Below are positions 20,079-32,595 of a stretch of DNA of 64,000 nucleotides, piece by piece. Positions within the stretch are counted from its first letter, which is position 1. Each line of letters begins with the position of its first letter. This DNA comes from Ciborinia camelliae (lineage: Eukaryota > Ascomycota > Leotiomycetes > Helotiales > Sclerotiniaceae). The translations under genes and the position numbers were made by a program. The DNA is taken from contig JANPYM010000001.1 of NCBI GenBank assembly GCA_025890175.1, positions 2,092,853-2,156,852 on the forward strand. The letters run 5' to 3'. Under the pieces are notes generated by a model. It had not been told where the DNA came from and did no database searches. It saw only the letters and a list, made by a program, of their open reading frames with translations.

Positions 20079-20940
20079 GCCTCGTTTACGTGGGCGAATA
20101 CTTCTTTTAAGATGCTAATAAGTTTATAAAAATGCGCAGCCGGTGATACACTGTCGATGGGTATGTTTAATTGGATGGAAATATGTCCACCTGTATGTTG
20201 GGTTCTGGACCCCAAGCATCAACAAGTCAACGGCCCTCTTCTCGATTTTATTCTTTAATTCAGGCAAGATCATTAATTGAGGCAAAAAAACAAGTGTTTT
20301 GACATGAAGCAGGGGTTTAGCAAAAGAATTCCAAAAGTTTGGCACGTGAACTAAATCATGGCCTCCTCTTCGCAACCATGAGACTCGAACCCTCCATTTG
20401 TTTTTTTTTGATGATTATCCAGGGTTGTGAAAATATATAATCATAGGCAAGTCGCATCACTCGCTCTCATCACCTCCCGCCACCTTCATTTTGCCCACAC
20501 ATACATAACCGAACACCCATCAGCGATCAACGGCAACAGCATCCTGCTACTCTCCACTTGCAACTTACCACGCCACTCAAACTAATTCATTTAAAGCCTT
20601 TTTCTCACTGGCTGTGCCCAATACCCCTATATATTCTTCAATCATTTGTTGCATAATACCATGCTCATACACATAACTCTGTGGTACGCTTCATGTATAA
20701 CCGGTCTGATGCACAGTAAAAGATTACCAACTTCACTAGTGGTAAACAGTTTTATTTGCGTGAAAAAGAATCCTGAGAAAGCCTTGGAACATATTGTGAA
20801 CACATAATCAATCGAGTTGATAGCCTAGTACTCTGCAAAGACTATGAGGAGAGTTTCTTTGCGGATTTTTGTGTATATCATCTGTACAAGTATATTTGAT
20901 AACCAAGCGTTGCTTAGTTGCTCAATTGCCCAGTTGCTAA
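20079..20940. other. Intergenic region
   Basis: No supported gene. A lone tRNA B-box-like GGTTCGAGTC lies on the minus strand near 20,380, but no tRNA fold could be built around it. Confidence 0.35.
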
Positions 20941-23400
20941 AAAGGTTTTGTTGCCCATCTGTCTCAAATTATTGAAGACTTTAATTGATGCTTACTTTCA
21001 ACTAAACTACCCAAGGCTTCAATTGGGTCCTTAGACAGGAATTTCCTGCTGATTTCGCCATCCATTGAGAGCCAAGCCGGCCCCAAGTCTTTAGTGGCTG
21101 AAAGAATTTTGTTGCATATCTGGATTTTGAAAACTAAAAAGATTAAGAGTTGAAGAGTTTTGTTGCATATCTAATTTCTGAAACCTAGAAACTCAAGAGT
21201 TGAAACCTTCAGTGGCTAAAGCTTTAGTACTCAATCAACTTCTGGTAATAGTTTTCTTCAGTAGTTTCCTTTAGTAGTTTCTCACAGTTAGTTTCGGTAG
21301 ATAGTTCAATATATTCGATAACTGATTTTTTCAACTGGATCTCTTTGATAATAAAAATCAAAAGACTTTTATTGAATATCTGAATTTCTAATTGATTTAG
21401 CAAATTTTCTTTTTAATTGGATTGATTTTTAGTTGCGCTTATTGCTTATAAGCAATAACTAAAGAGTTAGCTTTTGGGTTTCTAGCCCTTTACGCTTTAT
21501 AGGAACCCCTGGGGCTTTTTACAAGCAAGTTATAACTACTAGATAAGTGAGAAGAGTATTGGTTTCGTGTTTTTGCAGATGGAATTGTATGTTAAATATA
21601 ATATGCAACAAAGGTGTAAATTTTACTGATTGTATTGGCTAACAAGTTCTGGGAAGAATTTATTTTACATATCTGAATTATTCAAGAATCGATAACAAAC
21701 TAACTTGGAGAAGAATAGAAATTGCAGAGATAGGGACCTAGGGAATGAACCGCTGGGGATGAATGATTGGGAAACAAAGGACTAAGAGACGAAGCATTGG
21801 AAAGAATCATATTTCAGATATGCAACAAATCCTTATTACCTCGAATCTTATTGGGTAGTTGACCCTAAAGGAGATTTGTAAGCGTTGAAACTTAGGATGA
21901 TAGTATTTGGGGAAGATTGGCAAGAAGATTGGCAATTCGTGTTGCATGTTTTTATCTAGCCCGCTCCAGGCTAGAGAGTTTTATTGTATATCTGAATTTA
22001 CAAAGGATCCCAAGGATTGGGAATATATAGCATCACGAACTGAACGATTGGGATCGAACAATAGGGATCGAAAAATTGGGAAAGGAACGATTGGGGATTC
22101 AGGAAGGAAGGGTTGGGGACTTGGGGGGACTTGGGGACTTGGAAACTTTTGAAAACAAAACTCCAATTAACCCAAGGAAAGTACCCGAACCTCAGACATG
22201 CAACAAAACTTTAGTACCTCAGATCTTATTGGCTGCTTCATTCGAAGGTGTAAGTATTGAGATTTGGGATGAGAGTCTTTGGAGAAGATTAAAAGTTTAT
22301 ATTATATTAGGTAGTATCTTTATCTAGTGTTTCTCGCTTGGAACCCCCTTAATGGGAGAATCACATTTGTTAAACTAGTAATGAGAAAGCTTATACTCTG
22401 GCTTACCACACAGTCCTTTACTAAAAGTTCCACCTATCAATAATAGGCCTAACCCAAAAATAGTAAAAGGTTTTGTTGCATATCTCTAAAACTTTGGAAT
22501 GAGTTAAGTTTGTGTTTTTACAGGCATTTGCTCTGGTAGCTCAAATGAATATGGTACGCTTGTTGCCTATAGGCAATAAGGAAGGGTTAAGTTTGTGTTT
22601 TTGTCCTAAGCTCTTGAGTATTGGAACTAAGCCAAAATCCTAGGCTTATGAGGGCGAGGCAGTGAGAATGAACTTAAACAAGTAAGAAAGCCTTGTACAT
22701 AAACTTGAATTTGAAGTATAGAATCTATAACATCAATTGTCACTCAACATCAGTTTAGATTTTCTCGTGGGCGGTGGAAAAAAACTCCCTTGAACACCAA
22801 ATCCGGTCATCAGAGCTGCTGTTTGTGAACGATAAATTCAATATGAACCTAGATCTCCCAGATCTGGGTTTAAGCGTAGACACAGAAGGATTAGACACAG
22901 ATTCTTCCCGCTCTCTGGATTCAAAAATTGAAGTTCAAGTTCAAGTTCTAGCGGGCTGAATCAGACAGGCGGAGCGGAAATCTTAGTAGAGTAACCAAAG
23001 GTTACACGGCTATTTCACGATCGCGAATTAACACGCGCAATTTCCGCCCTGCCTGACCCTGGACAAGAAAGGGGAAGGAAATGTGCAACAGAATATTCGA
23101 TTTCGCGGGCGATATTTTATACAAACTCCAGCGCAATTCTGAACTGAATAGAATGGCGAGTCGATTATTATCCTTTAACAGAGGAGATTAATCAAGAGTA
23201 TATAATAGGAACTCTTTCCCGGTTCTCGCCCAATACAGTTCGTATTTAGCATCAGCTACCCAACAAAATCAAAAATACTAAAGTTTTATTGCATATATGA
23301 TTCCCGAGACTTGAATTTGTGTTTTTGGAGGTTTCTAATTCTATGCTTCTGATTCAGATTCTGCTTAAGATTCTAATTCAGCTTTTGCTTTAGCTTCAGA

Positions 23401-23460
23401 TTCTACCCTTCAGATTTGTAGATTCTACCCTTCAGATTTGTAGATTCTACCCTTCAGCTC
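23401..23460. repeat. 22-bp tandem repeat
   Basis: Two full copies and one partial copy of a 22-bp unit beginning TTCTACCCTTCAGATTTGTA. It lies immediately before a reverse copy of the 15-mer core at 23468. Confidence 0.8.
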
Positions 23461-23654
23461 CCGATCCAGACATGCAACAAAACTTTATTATTCTCTAATC
23501 TTATTGGCTAGCTGATGGTATGACAAATTGTATTGATACAATATCAAACTTTAGATGAAATTCTTTCGTCTGGTTGGTTCCGCTTGGGAACATAATATTT
23601 GACCATTTGTTCTTTCCTTTGAAGTAAGCTTGAGAGTAGATCAAAGATAAGGTT

Positions 23655-23960
23655 AGATTCAGCAGATCAAGATTCAGATTTAGAAGATCAAATTCAGCAG
23701 ATCCAAATTCAGCAGATCCAAATTTAGCAGATCCAAATTCAGCAGATCCAAATTCAACAGATCAAGATTCAGATTTAGAAGATCAAATTCAACAGATCCA
23801 GATTCAGCAGATCAAAATTTAGCAGATTAAGATTCAGTAGATCAAGATTCAGCAAATCAAGATTTAGCAGATTAAGATTTAGTAGATCAAGATTTAGTAG
23901 ATCAAGATTTAGCAGATCCAAATTCAGAAGATCCAGATTCAGCAAACCAAATTCAGCTTT
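23655..23960. repeat. 15-bp minisatellite (AGATCCAAATTCAGC-like)
   Basis: About 20 degenerate copies of a 15-bp unit, AGATC[CA]A[AG]ATT[CT]AGC. Because 15 is a multiple of three, the minus strand stays open as (LNLDL)n; that reading frame is a by-product, not a gene. The array ends directly next to a reverse copy of the 15-mer core at 23967. Confidence 0.85.
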
Positions 23961-24904
23961 AAATCTAGACATGCAACAAAACTTATGTTCTTCAATCTTA
24001 AATCTTACCAGCTAGCCCATCCTGAGAACGATCAAATATATACCTAGATATAGGTATTCAATTTTAGACGTCGGCTTTTCAAAAAGACCTTTCCTTTTGT
24101 TATATATATATAAGACTAGGAATACAACAACCAAACCGCTTTTCTCCTTGAGTTGCACCGAAATGTAGATGAAAGTTACCTATGTTATCTTGATAAAATT
24201 AGGAATGAGACGAGATCTTTTGCACATCTACGATTCCATTCCCGCGCGCCCCGCCCTCCTCTCTGCCCTTTCCCTCCCTACTAATGCCAGTGATTCAGCG
24301 GGGCGGAAGCCACGCCACCCACCACCTTCTTATTCGCGATTCTTAATTAAGAAAGGATTATTGATGGAATCGGTATTTTAGCTAATTAGATTGCATCGCA
24401 CATCTAGGTAGACTATTCACTTCCTTTTCTAGAATCTCGAATCTTGATTCCCAATCCCTCACTTTCCCTTTCCTTTCACTTCCCCCGCCGAAGTTTGATT
24501 ACAAGGCGGGAAGAATACGTGTTTATATAGCTTGGAGAGCTCAAATCCAGGCTTTTATTTAGCTTGCTATCTAGACACAAGAATTCTGAACTTTGGAATT
24601 TGTGTTCGTGGCGCTGGTAATGATCATTTATTTGAGTTATAACTTAGTAGGTGTCTAGGTAGTTATTGCCTATAGGCAAGAATTGATAATTTCGATTATC
24701 AAGTACAATCTGGAATTGGATTGGTAATTCTTAATTGGTAATTAATTATCAAATTTATACTTGAAGTATAGATATGCAATAAAACTTCACCCCTCTTTTT
24801 TCTTTTTTTGGCTAGTGAGGTAGTTAGGATGCTGGATTGAATTATTTGAATATATAGTGAATAATGTTGTCTGATGTTCTTCTATAAGTAGTAGTAACCT
24901 TTGA

Positions 24905-25004
24905 TAAATTCATAGATTTCAATTCATAGATCTCAATTCATAGATTTGAATTCATAGATCTCAATTCATAGATTTGAATTCATAGATATCAATTCATATA
25001 TTTC
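24905..25004. repeat. 14-bp minisatellite (CAATTCATAGATTT-like)
   Basis: About seven copies of a 14-bp unit, [CG]AATTCATAGAT[CT]T, ending exactly where the next reverse 15-mer core (25005) begins. Confidence 0.85.
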
Positions 25005-25019
25005 AGATATGCAACAAAA

Positions 25020-28000
25020 CTTTTTAGATTTAACGTTTGGCCAATCAAAAATATACCTAATATTCCATATACTTGGGATGTGAGTATCGATTAATGAATA
25101 TCTACTTAGATATGTTATATTAGGTTGTATAGGCACAGAAGAGATGGGACCGGGAGTTCATAATAGATAGGTATACCGGTACATAGATAGGTATTTGTGC
25201 ATATCACTTGATATACCTGTATAGAAAATCCTACCTCATACAGTACCGTACCAATTCTCAGTCTGTGTATAAGAAAGTTCTTATACAAAGCAAGCCGATA
25301 CAGATATATATGTCTATGCGGTGGATATGTGACGGGAATTCAAGAGCTTGTCTTGAACGTTCATGGATAGTACCAAGTGGCGATACATCATATATCATAT
25401 AAGCAATATGAAGATCCACTTGCTCCCTCATTCGTCTTTCGGGGTAGAGGCTTAAAGTCTACCTACCGGTACCTAGTACCTACTCATCAGTAATACAGAT
25501 ACTGCCACAGCACATGAATAAATCTGCTAGAAATGTTTAGTTGCAAGCCAAGTTCCAATTCCCGATATGTACGGAGTATTTGATTTTCTGCCCCTCCCTC
25601 TTCCCACCTCGCTCTGCGGTCCCTCTTGGCATATGTAGGTATGTGCAGAAAGAAAGCCAATCTTACAATATAAGGATGATAAATATGTCCACCAAATCAA
25701 ATACTGGCAGCTCCGACCCAAGAACTTTAAATTGAAGCTTATAACAACAGCTTTGAAGTTTATTGGGACGCGTGACTCGTGTTCAATGTCGAGATTCCAA
25801 GTCGGTGGAGAATTTAGGCTTTGGGTAATCTTATTTTGCATGGTTATGAGCGACCGAATATTGACAGGGCGATTTTTGTGTTGTGACTCTTAACGAGTTG
25901 AGATTAACCTTGAAGGTTTTTTCTTTCTTTCTTTTTTTGCAGGATTATGGTTGAAGTTCGTTTTTGGTTATATAGTTCTGCTTTGGTAGGGTTTGGTTTG
26001 GTTGAGATGAGATGGGATGGAAGAGGTCTTCGCTGACTAATCAATCAGTAGATTGACTGAGCTTGGTACAAATGTTCAAGGTGTAGAATTAATTGGCTAG
26101 CGGTTACTCACGATAAATGGGATGAAAGTACTGTAGATGTGCCGGTGAATATATATATGTTTGCAAACAGATGAGAGACCAAAGCAGGTCACAGAGAATC
26201 TAACTACCGAGAGGGTAGATGGTAGATGGTATGTAGATCTTTCGTGGTGATCGACAATATACGATACGATGTCTGTACCGTATATAGAAACGAAAGATCC
26301 CTCATATTAGTTAGACGAGTTGAATCTTGATACGATGGAAGTTTCAGAAATGAAATCAATAATATTACGAGACCTCGTGTTGATCCAAAAGAAACTAGGT
26401 AGCGATACCATCATACATAGGATTATGGATACGAGCCAATTGAAAAGTCTAATTCGCTCTCAATTTCTATGGAATCACGTTTTCTAAGATTGGTGCAATA
26501 TTGATTGTACCCGTCAACGTTGGTCCCGACTCCCTTTCCCATCTGTATTCGATAACACTAGGCACCTAGTTAGTTAGGTAGTCTATATTTATCTGCAACT
26601 ACCGGTAAGGGTATTTATTATTGCACGTGTATTATTGTCATCTAGGTAAGGCTAGGTATGATTATGATGTTGTGGCGGTCTTTGAACTACTAGTCTACGG
26701 GTACTACCTACACCTCAGTAGTAGATACTCGGATAAGTACTCGGATATGTACCCTTTAGGTGCCGGGTACAGTAGTTTAGACTTTAGTCCTTGACAGTGG
26801 ACACTCGACACACATCTACTTACTATCTGAGCGCAGGACCCGGACCAGGACCCTATAGGCTATACCTACCTAGGTAGCTAGATAGGTATATCTTGATTTT
26901 CACGGCCCAACCAACAACCAACAACAGCCTTACAATTTCCCGATAATGGAAGCGTTTGTTATCCTGCTACGCAGTCCTATCTAGTCCTACCTAGTATGAT
27001 GTATGATGTATCATTTCCTCTCCTCCCTCCCCTCTCCTCCCCTCTGAGTCCTCTCCTCTTTTCTCCTCTCGTACTCCCAATAAGGGAAGAGGTATTCGGC
27101 ATTATGTCGGTCTCAGAACCCCATTCGGCTCACATTCAGCTCATACTCACCTCATTGGTCTAAGCATTCCCTCAATTGATCGAATAAATTGGGATGTACA
27201 GGATATAACTCCACAGTCCCTACAGAATTCAGATATTGATACATAGATACTCCCAAAGTCTCCATACTCGTACATGGAATTGAATAATTAATAATATCGT
27301 CATCCCGGGAAATGCCACGAGCAAAGCTAATAAATGGGTAACGGACGGACTAGGTAACGGCAACTAGGTAGGTAGATACCTCCTACCTAGTACTCATAAT
27401 GGACATGGACATGAAACGATTCAACATCAAGAATCAAAACATTCAACCAATCATTCAACCCATACAACCCATTCAACCACCCGCCCACCCACTATTCAAC
27501 CTATTCAAAGGTTAAAACCCATTCAAAACTCATTCCTCTAAAGGAAATCGTCCATGATCCATTATTGATCTCATCTTAACCATCCCCCATTCTAGTATAA
27601 ACCTTCCCTAGAATGGTTTAGTCAGATGAGTTAAATGTCTTTTTATAAACGATATACGAACGGTATAAAGTTTAAATCTCTTATCAAGATTAATCTTCTC
27701 ATGGATTAGTCTCAATCGGCCCCACGGCTTCCACAATACTGTGTGATACATAGGGAATTTCCACCGTGCCATCCCATCCTTCACTCGAAAGAAGCTTCAA
27801 TGATCCATTTTAAACTTCGAGTGAAGGTTTCTTGGTCTTCCTTGGTCTTGCTGGGTCTCTCTCTTTTTTTAATTTTTTTTGGCAGGAACAATTGATTCAG
27901 TCACAGTTGATGCATGACACCTAGCTTATTCTTCATCGTCTTCATCTTATATTTACGAATCCTCACTTCACTCATTTTGCAAAGGTTTCTTATAAGGAGT

Positions 28001-28207
28001 CATAATACCTACCTAGGTCATAATCACTTGCTTGCGTTTGCTCTTCCAAATTGGACCATCCTCTTCTCGCATTTTTCTCTTCTTACTCTCGTTTCTGGAC
28101 TTTTGGACTTTCGTTTTGTTTTTTGCAAGAGATTTGTTTACTGTCTATTATATACTTACTTACTTACTTAATTAATTTTGGAGGGAAAAAAAAATAAAAC
28201 ATAAATC
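25020..28207. other. Long intergenic region upstream of the GH72 gene
   Basis: 3.2 kb without a supported gene. Rich in TACCTAGGTAGGTA-type palindromic motifs (for example 26,570-26,600, 26,860-26,890, 27,360-27,385) and CT-rich stretches (27,015-27,070). The last several hundred bases, with a pyrimidine-rich tract at 27,850-27,880, are the likely GH72 promoter. Confidence 0.4.
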
Positions 28208-30042
28208 ATGTTGTCTTCTATGGTATGTTTCAAAATCTTTAGTCCCTTGGCAGTTAATGCCGTGAATGGTGGCTTGGATGGCTTGAATGGCTTCTTCAGG
28301 AATACAACGGCTTCCTGGTATTGTGAACCGTTAAGTTCATTGTATACACAACCAACCTAATCTATTGTACCGAATGTTGTGCAAGTACCGATATACGCGA
28401 ATACTGATGCTCAATAAATTTAGATCCCCACTACTATCCTCGCACTTTGCGCAACAGCTACACTCGCTGTCCAGTCCATAGAAATAAAAGGTTCCGACTT
28501 TGTCAACCCTGTTACCGGTGATCGATTCCAGCTTTTGGGTGTTGCATATCAACCGGGTGGATCTTCGGGTTACAACCCTTCAAGCGGTGTTGATCCTCTC
28601 AGTGATGGAGCAGTTTGTTTGAGAGATGCGGCCTTGATGCAAAAATTGGGTGTTAATGCTATTCGTGTGTACAACGTGGATGGAAAGCTCAACCACGATG
28701 AATGTGCCAGTATCTTCAACGAGGTAAGTAGTTTGTGGCTTGGAATTTGAAATATGGTGGACTGATGTTTGACAGGTTGGCATTTATATGTTGATTGATG
28801 TCAATTCCCCTCTAGTTGGCGAGAGTATCGATCGAAGTGCTCCCTGGACCACTTATGATGCCTCATACTTGAGCAGAACCTTCGCTGTTGTTGAGGCCTT
28901 CAAGAATTACCCAAACACTTTACTTTTCTTTGCTGGAAATGAAGTTATCAATGATGATGCAACTGGAAAAACCGTTGGGCCGTATATGAGAGTAGGTTCC
29001 CCGATTATCTGCATCCTACACCTTAAACTAACAATAATAGGCCGTTACTCGTGATCTGAAGAACTATATCGCGAAAAACTCTGCCCGCTCCATTCCAGTC
29101 GGTTACAGTGCTGCAGATGTCCGTGATATTCTCACTGATACATGGAACTACCTTCAATGCACCACTACAAAGGACGATTCCGATCCATCCAGAGTCGACC
29201 TTTTTGCCCTCAACAGTTACTCATGGTGTGGACACTCTTCCTACACAACTTCTGGTTATGATGTTATTGTTTCGGATTTCGCCAATACAACCGTTCCTGT
29301 TTTCTTCTCCGAGTATGGCTGTAACGTTCCAGCTCCCCGTGTTTTCACAGAAGTTCCCGTCATCTACGGCCCATTGATGTCTCCAGTTCTTTCCGGAGGA
29401 ATGGTTTATGAATTCACGCAAGAGGCCTCCAATTACGGACTGATCAGCATCAATGACGATCAATCTGCTGAACTCCTTTCCGACTTCGGTACTCTCCAAT
29501 CCCAATTCAATGCTCTCAACGTTACAAGCATCCAAGGAGTCAAGGCAACAAACACTGCTACAACCGCGCCAACCTGTGACCCATCCCTCATTACCAGCAA
29601 ATCCTTTTCCAACGACTGGACCATCCCAGCTGTCCCACCCGGAGCTCAAGATCTCATTGACAACGGTATTCCAAATGCCAACACCGGAAAGATCATCTCA
29701 GTTACAGACACCAAGGTCAGCTACAAGGTCACCGATGCCGCAGGAAACGTCCTCTCCAACCTCGCCATCACACCACTCGCAAACGGCGCAAGCAACACCC
29801 CATCAGGCGAAACCACCGGCGCAAAGGCCACCTCTTCATCCTCATCTTCATCCGCATCTGCATCTGCATCCAAATCCGCATCCAAATCTGCATCCAAATC
29901 TTCATCCACAGCTTCTTCTTCATCTTCTGCCAGCGGCACTGGCACCCCAGCCACTTCGACCAGCACGAGCGCCGCTAGAAAAATTGAAGGTAGCATGATT
30001 GCTTTGGTAGCTATGCTCGGAGTTGGATTGATCCTCGTCTAA
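28208..30042 (+). CDS. GPI-anchored 1,3-beta-glucanosyltransferase, GH72 (Gel/Gas type)
   Basis: Cell-wall enzyme that cuts and re-joins beta-1,3-glucan chains at the outer face of the plasma membrane. Four exons (28208-28222, 28424-28723, 28776-28991, 29041-30042) encode 510 residues. The first exon codes only MLSSM and the first intron is 201 bp. A signal peptide covers about residues 1-22. The GH72 barrel shows GVAYQPGGSSGYNP, the acid/base in FFAGNEVIND (Glu161) and the nucleophile in VFFSEYGCN (Glu268), with spacing as in yeast Gas1. After the barrel come a short Cys-poor segment, a Ser-rich region of about 60 residues, and a hydrophobic C-terminus (MIALVAMLGVGLILV) suited to GPI attachment. 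The X8/CBM43 cysteine box is absent, so it belongs to the subfamily without that module. Confidence 0.95.
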
Positions 30043-31181
30043 AAAGTCTTTACTTTTTTCCCCTTTCATATATCCCTACCTACCTACACACCTATATATA
30101 TATTTTAGAACCCCTCTCTCTCACCAGTATCGTACTCACGCACGCACACGCATTTTTCATTGTACATTGTACATTGGTCTTGGTCTTGGTCTGTACACAA
30201 TGTGGCTGGATTCCACCGGATAGTATTAAATCATAATGGATAGTATTATTTCTTGGGGGCTTAGCTGCTTTATAGGAGGAAGGGAGGGAGGGAGGGTAGT
30301 ATAAGTATAAGTATCAGTATAGATTTGACTCGAGATTTTGGTTCTTGTTTTTGAGAGGATATGATGGTGGAGAATTTTGGGAGAAGAATTTTGGAGGGAT
30401 GATTTTGGTGGGATGATGTAGAAATTCGTATAGATAGATAAATAGATAGATAGATTAGGACTTGCAAGAGTTTGTCTATATATGTATGTTCCCAAAAAGT
30501 GGAGGTAAAAAGGGAAAAGAAATCACGAATATATATATTATTTATATATGATCATCTATTTTTCTTGGTGGTGCTGTGTTTTTCTTTCTTCTTTGTGGGG
30601 AGATATTGAACTGCGGTGAATACTACTCGCTGTATGGTGAATAATGAGGGAAGGTACTTGGTGAATGAGGGTATTTGGTTATGGTTAAATGGAAATGGGG
30701 GTGGAGATGGAGATGGGACTTGATGTCTGAAGATGAGCCGAAAGAAAGATTGAGTACACGTAGTATACGGTAGTTGAAGTGCTAAATTCTAATGGATAGG
30801 ATAGATGGATGGGATGAATGGGATAGATAGGATGGATGAATGGATGGAATATTGGTGGTGATTTTATTTTTTTAGTGTATATGTAAGTTGTAGTTGTAAC
30901 TATGGAATTTATTTGTAAGGTGTAAAGGATTGTGAAGGATTTGGAAGGGGTACGAATTTGGGAATTGAAAGAAGGGGAGAGGAATGGTTTTGAGGTTTGA
31001 GGTTGAGAGTTGCATAGTTGATGGTTCAGAGCCTCTCGAAGTAAGGGGGCGAGTTTTGAGATTGTATAAGATGAGATGAGATGAGATGCGTTGGGCCCAT
31101 CAACTAACTTCTTTTCATTTAAAGACGACCAGTCATTTAAAGAAAAACAAACAGAAGCCAGAAGCCAGAAGCCAGAAGCAA

Positions 31182-31299
31182 GTGCAGATGCAGATACAGA
31201 TACAGATACAGATACAGATACGGATACTGATACTGATACAGATACAGATACAGATACAGATACAGATACAGATACAGATACAGATACAGATACAGATGA
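31182..31299. repeat. Hexanucleotide microsatellite (CAGATA)n
   Basis: About 19 units of CAGATA with a few GATACT/GATACG variants, preceded by a 7-bp AGAAGCC repeat (about 31,153-31,178). Frames on both strands stay open through it (TDTDTD on plus, SVSVSV on minus). These are repeat artefacts. Confidence 0.9.
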
Positions 31300-31726
31300 A
31301 TTGGAGATTATTAAGGAGAAGATTAAATAGAGATTGGCAAATCGCACATTTACTACAGAGTAATAATAGTAATAGAAAGCAAAGGAAAGGAAATGAAAGT
31401 CTGCATTTTTTTTTAGTTTATTTTGCTGGTGTAAGGATTTTATTGCGTCGTATTAGATTGGGGTTTGCGGGTTTGGTTTTGGATTTTGTTTTGGGGGGTG
31501 GATGGACTCAGATCTGTGGTCTGGAGGGAGAAATGGAGGAAATGAAATAATATGGGGATAAGAGGGGGTGGGGATCACGGGTTGGTTGCAGGGAGGAAAG
31601 ATGTGGTGCGGGTGCGGGGGATTTAGTGGGTAGTGGGGGGAGGGGAAAGGGGAGGTGGTATGAGGTAGGGAGAGGTTGGGCTCAAAAAAGATACTTTGAT
31701 TCTATTTTCTCGTGTTTGTTGGAGAT

Positions 31727-31761
<35 letters not shown>
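31727..31761. repeat. Trinucleotide microsatellite (ATC)n
   Basis: Eleven consecutive ATC/TCA units. Confidence 0.9.
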
Positions 31762-32595
31762 GAATAATGGTCATCGCGAGTGCGTACCGGTATGGTATCC
31801 AGGGTTTCTATATATATTTTTCAAAGTTGGAAGATGATGTTTGGAGAAAGGATGGGGTTGGGTATTATATATTTGCAGAGAATGATGCCAGTGGACGATT
31901 TTATATATCTTGTTGAAGTTTCGACAAGGTGGTATGTATGGTTGCAGAGACAGATTGGAGTTTTATTATCGGTAGGCGGTTTCTTTTAGTCGGCGTTCTT
32001 GATATTGTTGCTATTTTCCATTTTCCATTTTTGCTTTTGCTTTTGCTTTTGATTGTCGATAGGAATAGATGGCCCGGGTAGTAATGATAAATCAAAGTCG
32101 AATGTAATATATTCACTTATAACCAGTTGTGACTCGGACTCGGAAAGGGGAGAATACTGGAAAATTGTAAATTGAATTCTTATGAAAAATTAGAAAAATT
32201 GGGCAATGAATGATTAGTGAGAAAGAAAAGGGAATGAAAGGGATTTCATATGACTCGGGTTGGAATTACAAATCGGGGGATTGGTAGAAGAAGAGGAGAG
32301 AAGCGAGGAGGCTATAGATCGTGTGCTTACGGGTGATGGGGATGAAGCATCGAGAGGATGATGACTCGACTTAGTATGGGGAGGAACTAGAAGGGAAGAA
32401 GAGGGGCGAGGTATAAAAGAGATGAAGATTAGATCATTGCAGGATAGATTCTACAAAGCAATATTCCGGTGTAGATGTAGGGGAGAAAAGCATTCGAGAT
32501 CCGAATATTGTCTTGACATGTCAGGTTCTTGCGATGTATTTGAGAAAATTCCTCCCGGTGTTCTTATTCTGGCACAACTCGCAAATCGCGAGGGA

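Larger units (their letters stand above)
20946..25019. repeat. Cluster of a short dispersed repeat in both orientations (core TTTTGTTGCATATCT)
   Basis: The 15-mer TTTTGTTGCATATCT or a close variant occurs forward at 20946, 21107, 21158, 21979, 22471 and 23284. Its reverse complement starts at about 21600, 21816, 22194, 23468, 23967, 24770 and 25005. Conservation extends outward from the reverse copies (AATCTTATTGGCTAGCTGA-like). On the inner side of two forward copies there is an AATTTGTGTTTTTGGAGG-like segment about 40 bp further on. Several forward/reverse pairs enclose simple or tandem repeats. The palindrome TTGCCTATAGGCAA (22563 and 24666, variant at 21441) also belongs to the cluster. 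No ORF of note is present. I do not recognise the family; it may be nested, decayed MITE-like elements. Confidence 0.6.
30043..32595. other. Intergenic region with simple repeats
   Basis: 2.5 kb after the GH72 gene, with no supported gene. It contains GGAT/GATA-type tracts (30,790-30,850), G-rich stretches (31,600-31,670) and the microsatellites listed separately. Confidence 0.45.

Noticed and set aside
20360..20400. tRNA-like B-box GGTTCGAGTC on the minus strand
   Set aside because: No T-stem pairing, A-box or acceptor stem could be built around it.
23775..23972. Minus-strand ORF of LNLDL repeats
   Set aside because: By-product of a 15-bp minisatellite, whose length keeps the frame open.
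30685..31347. 220-codon minus-strand ORF with a long Ser-Val run
   Set aside because: It is created by the (CAGATA)n microsatellite; the plus strand gives an equally open Thr-Asp run. No gene signal beyond the repeat.
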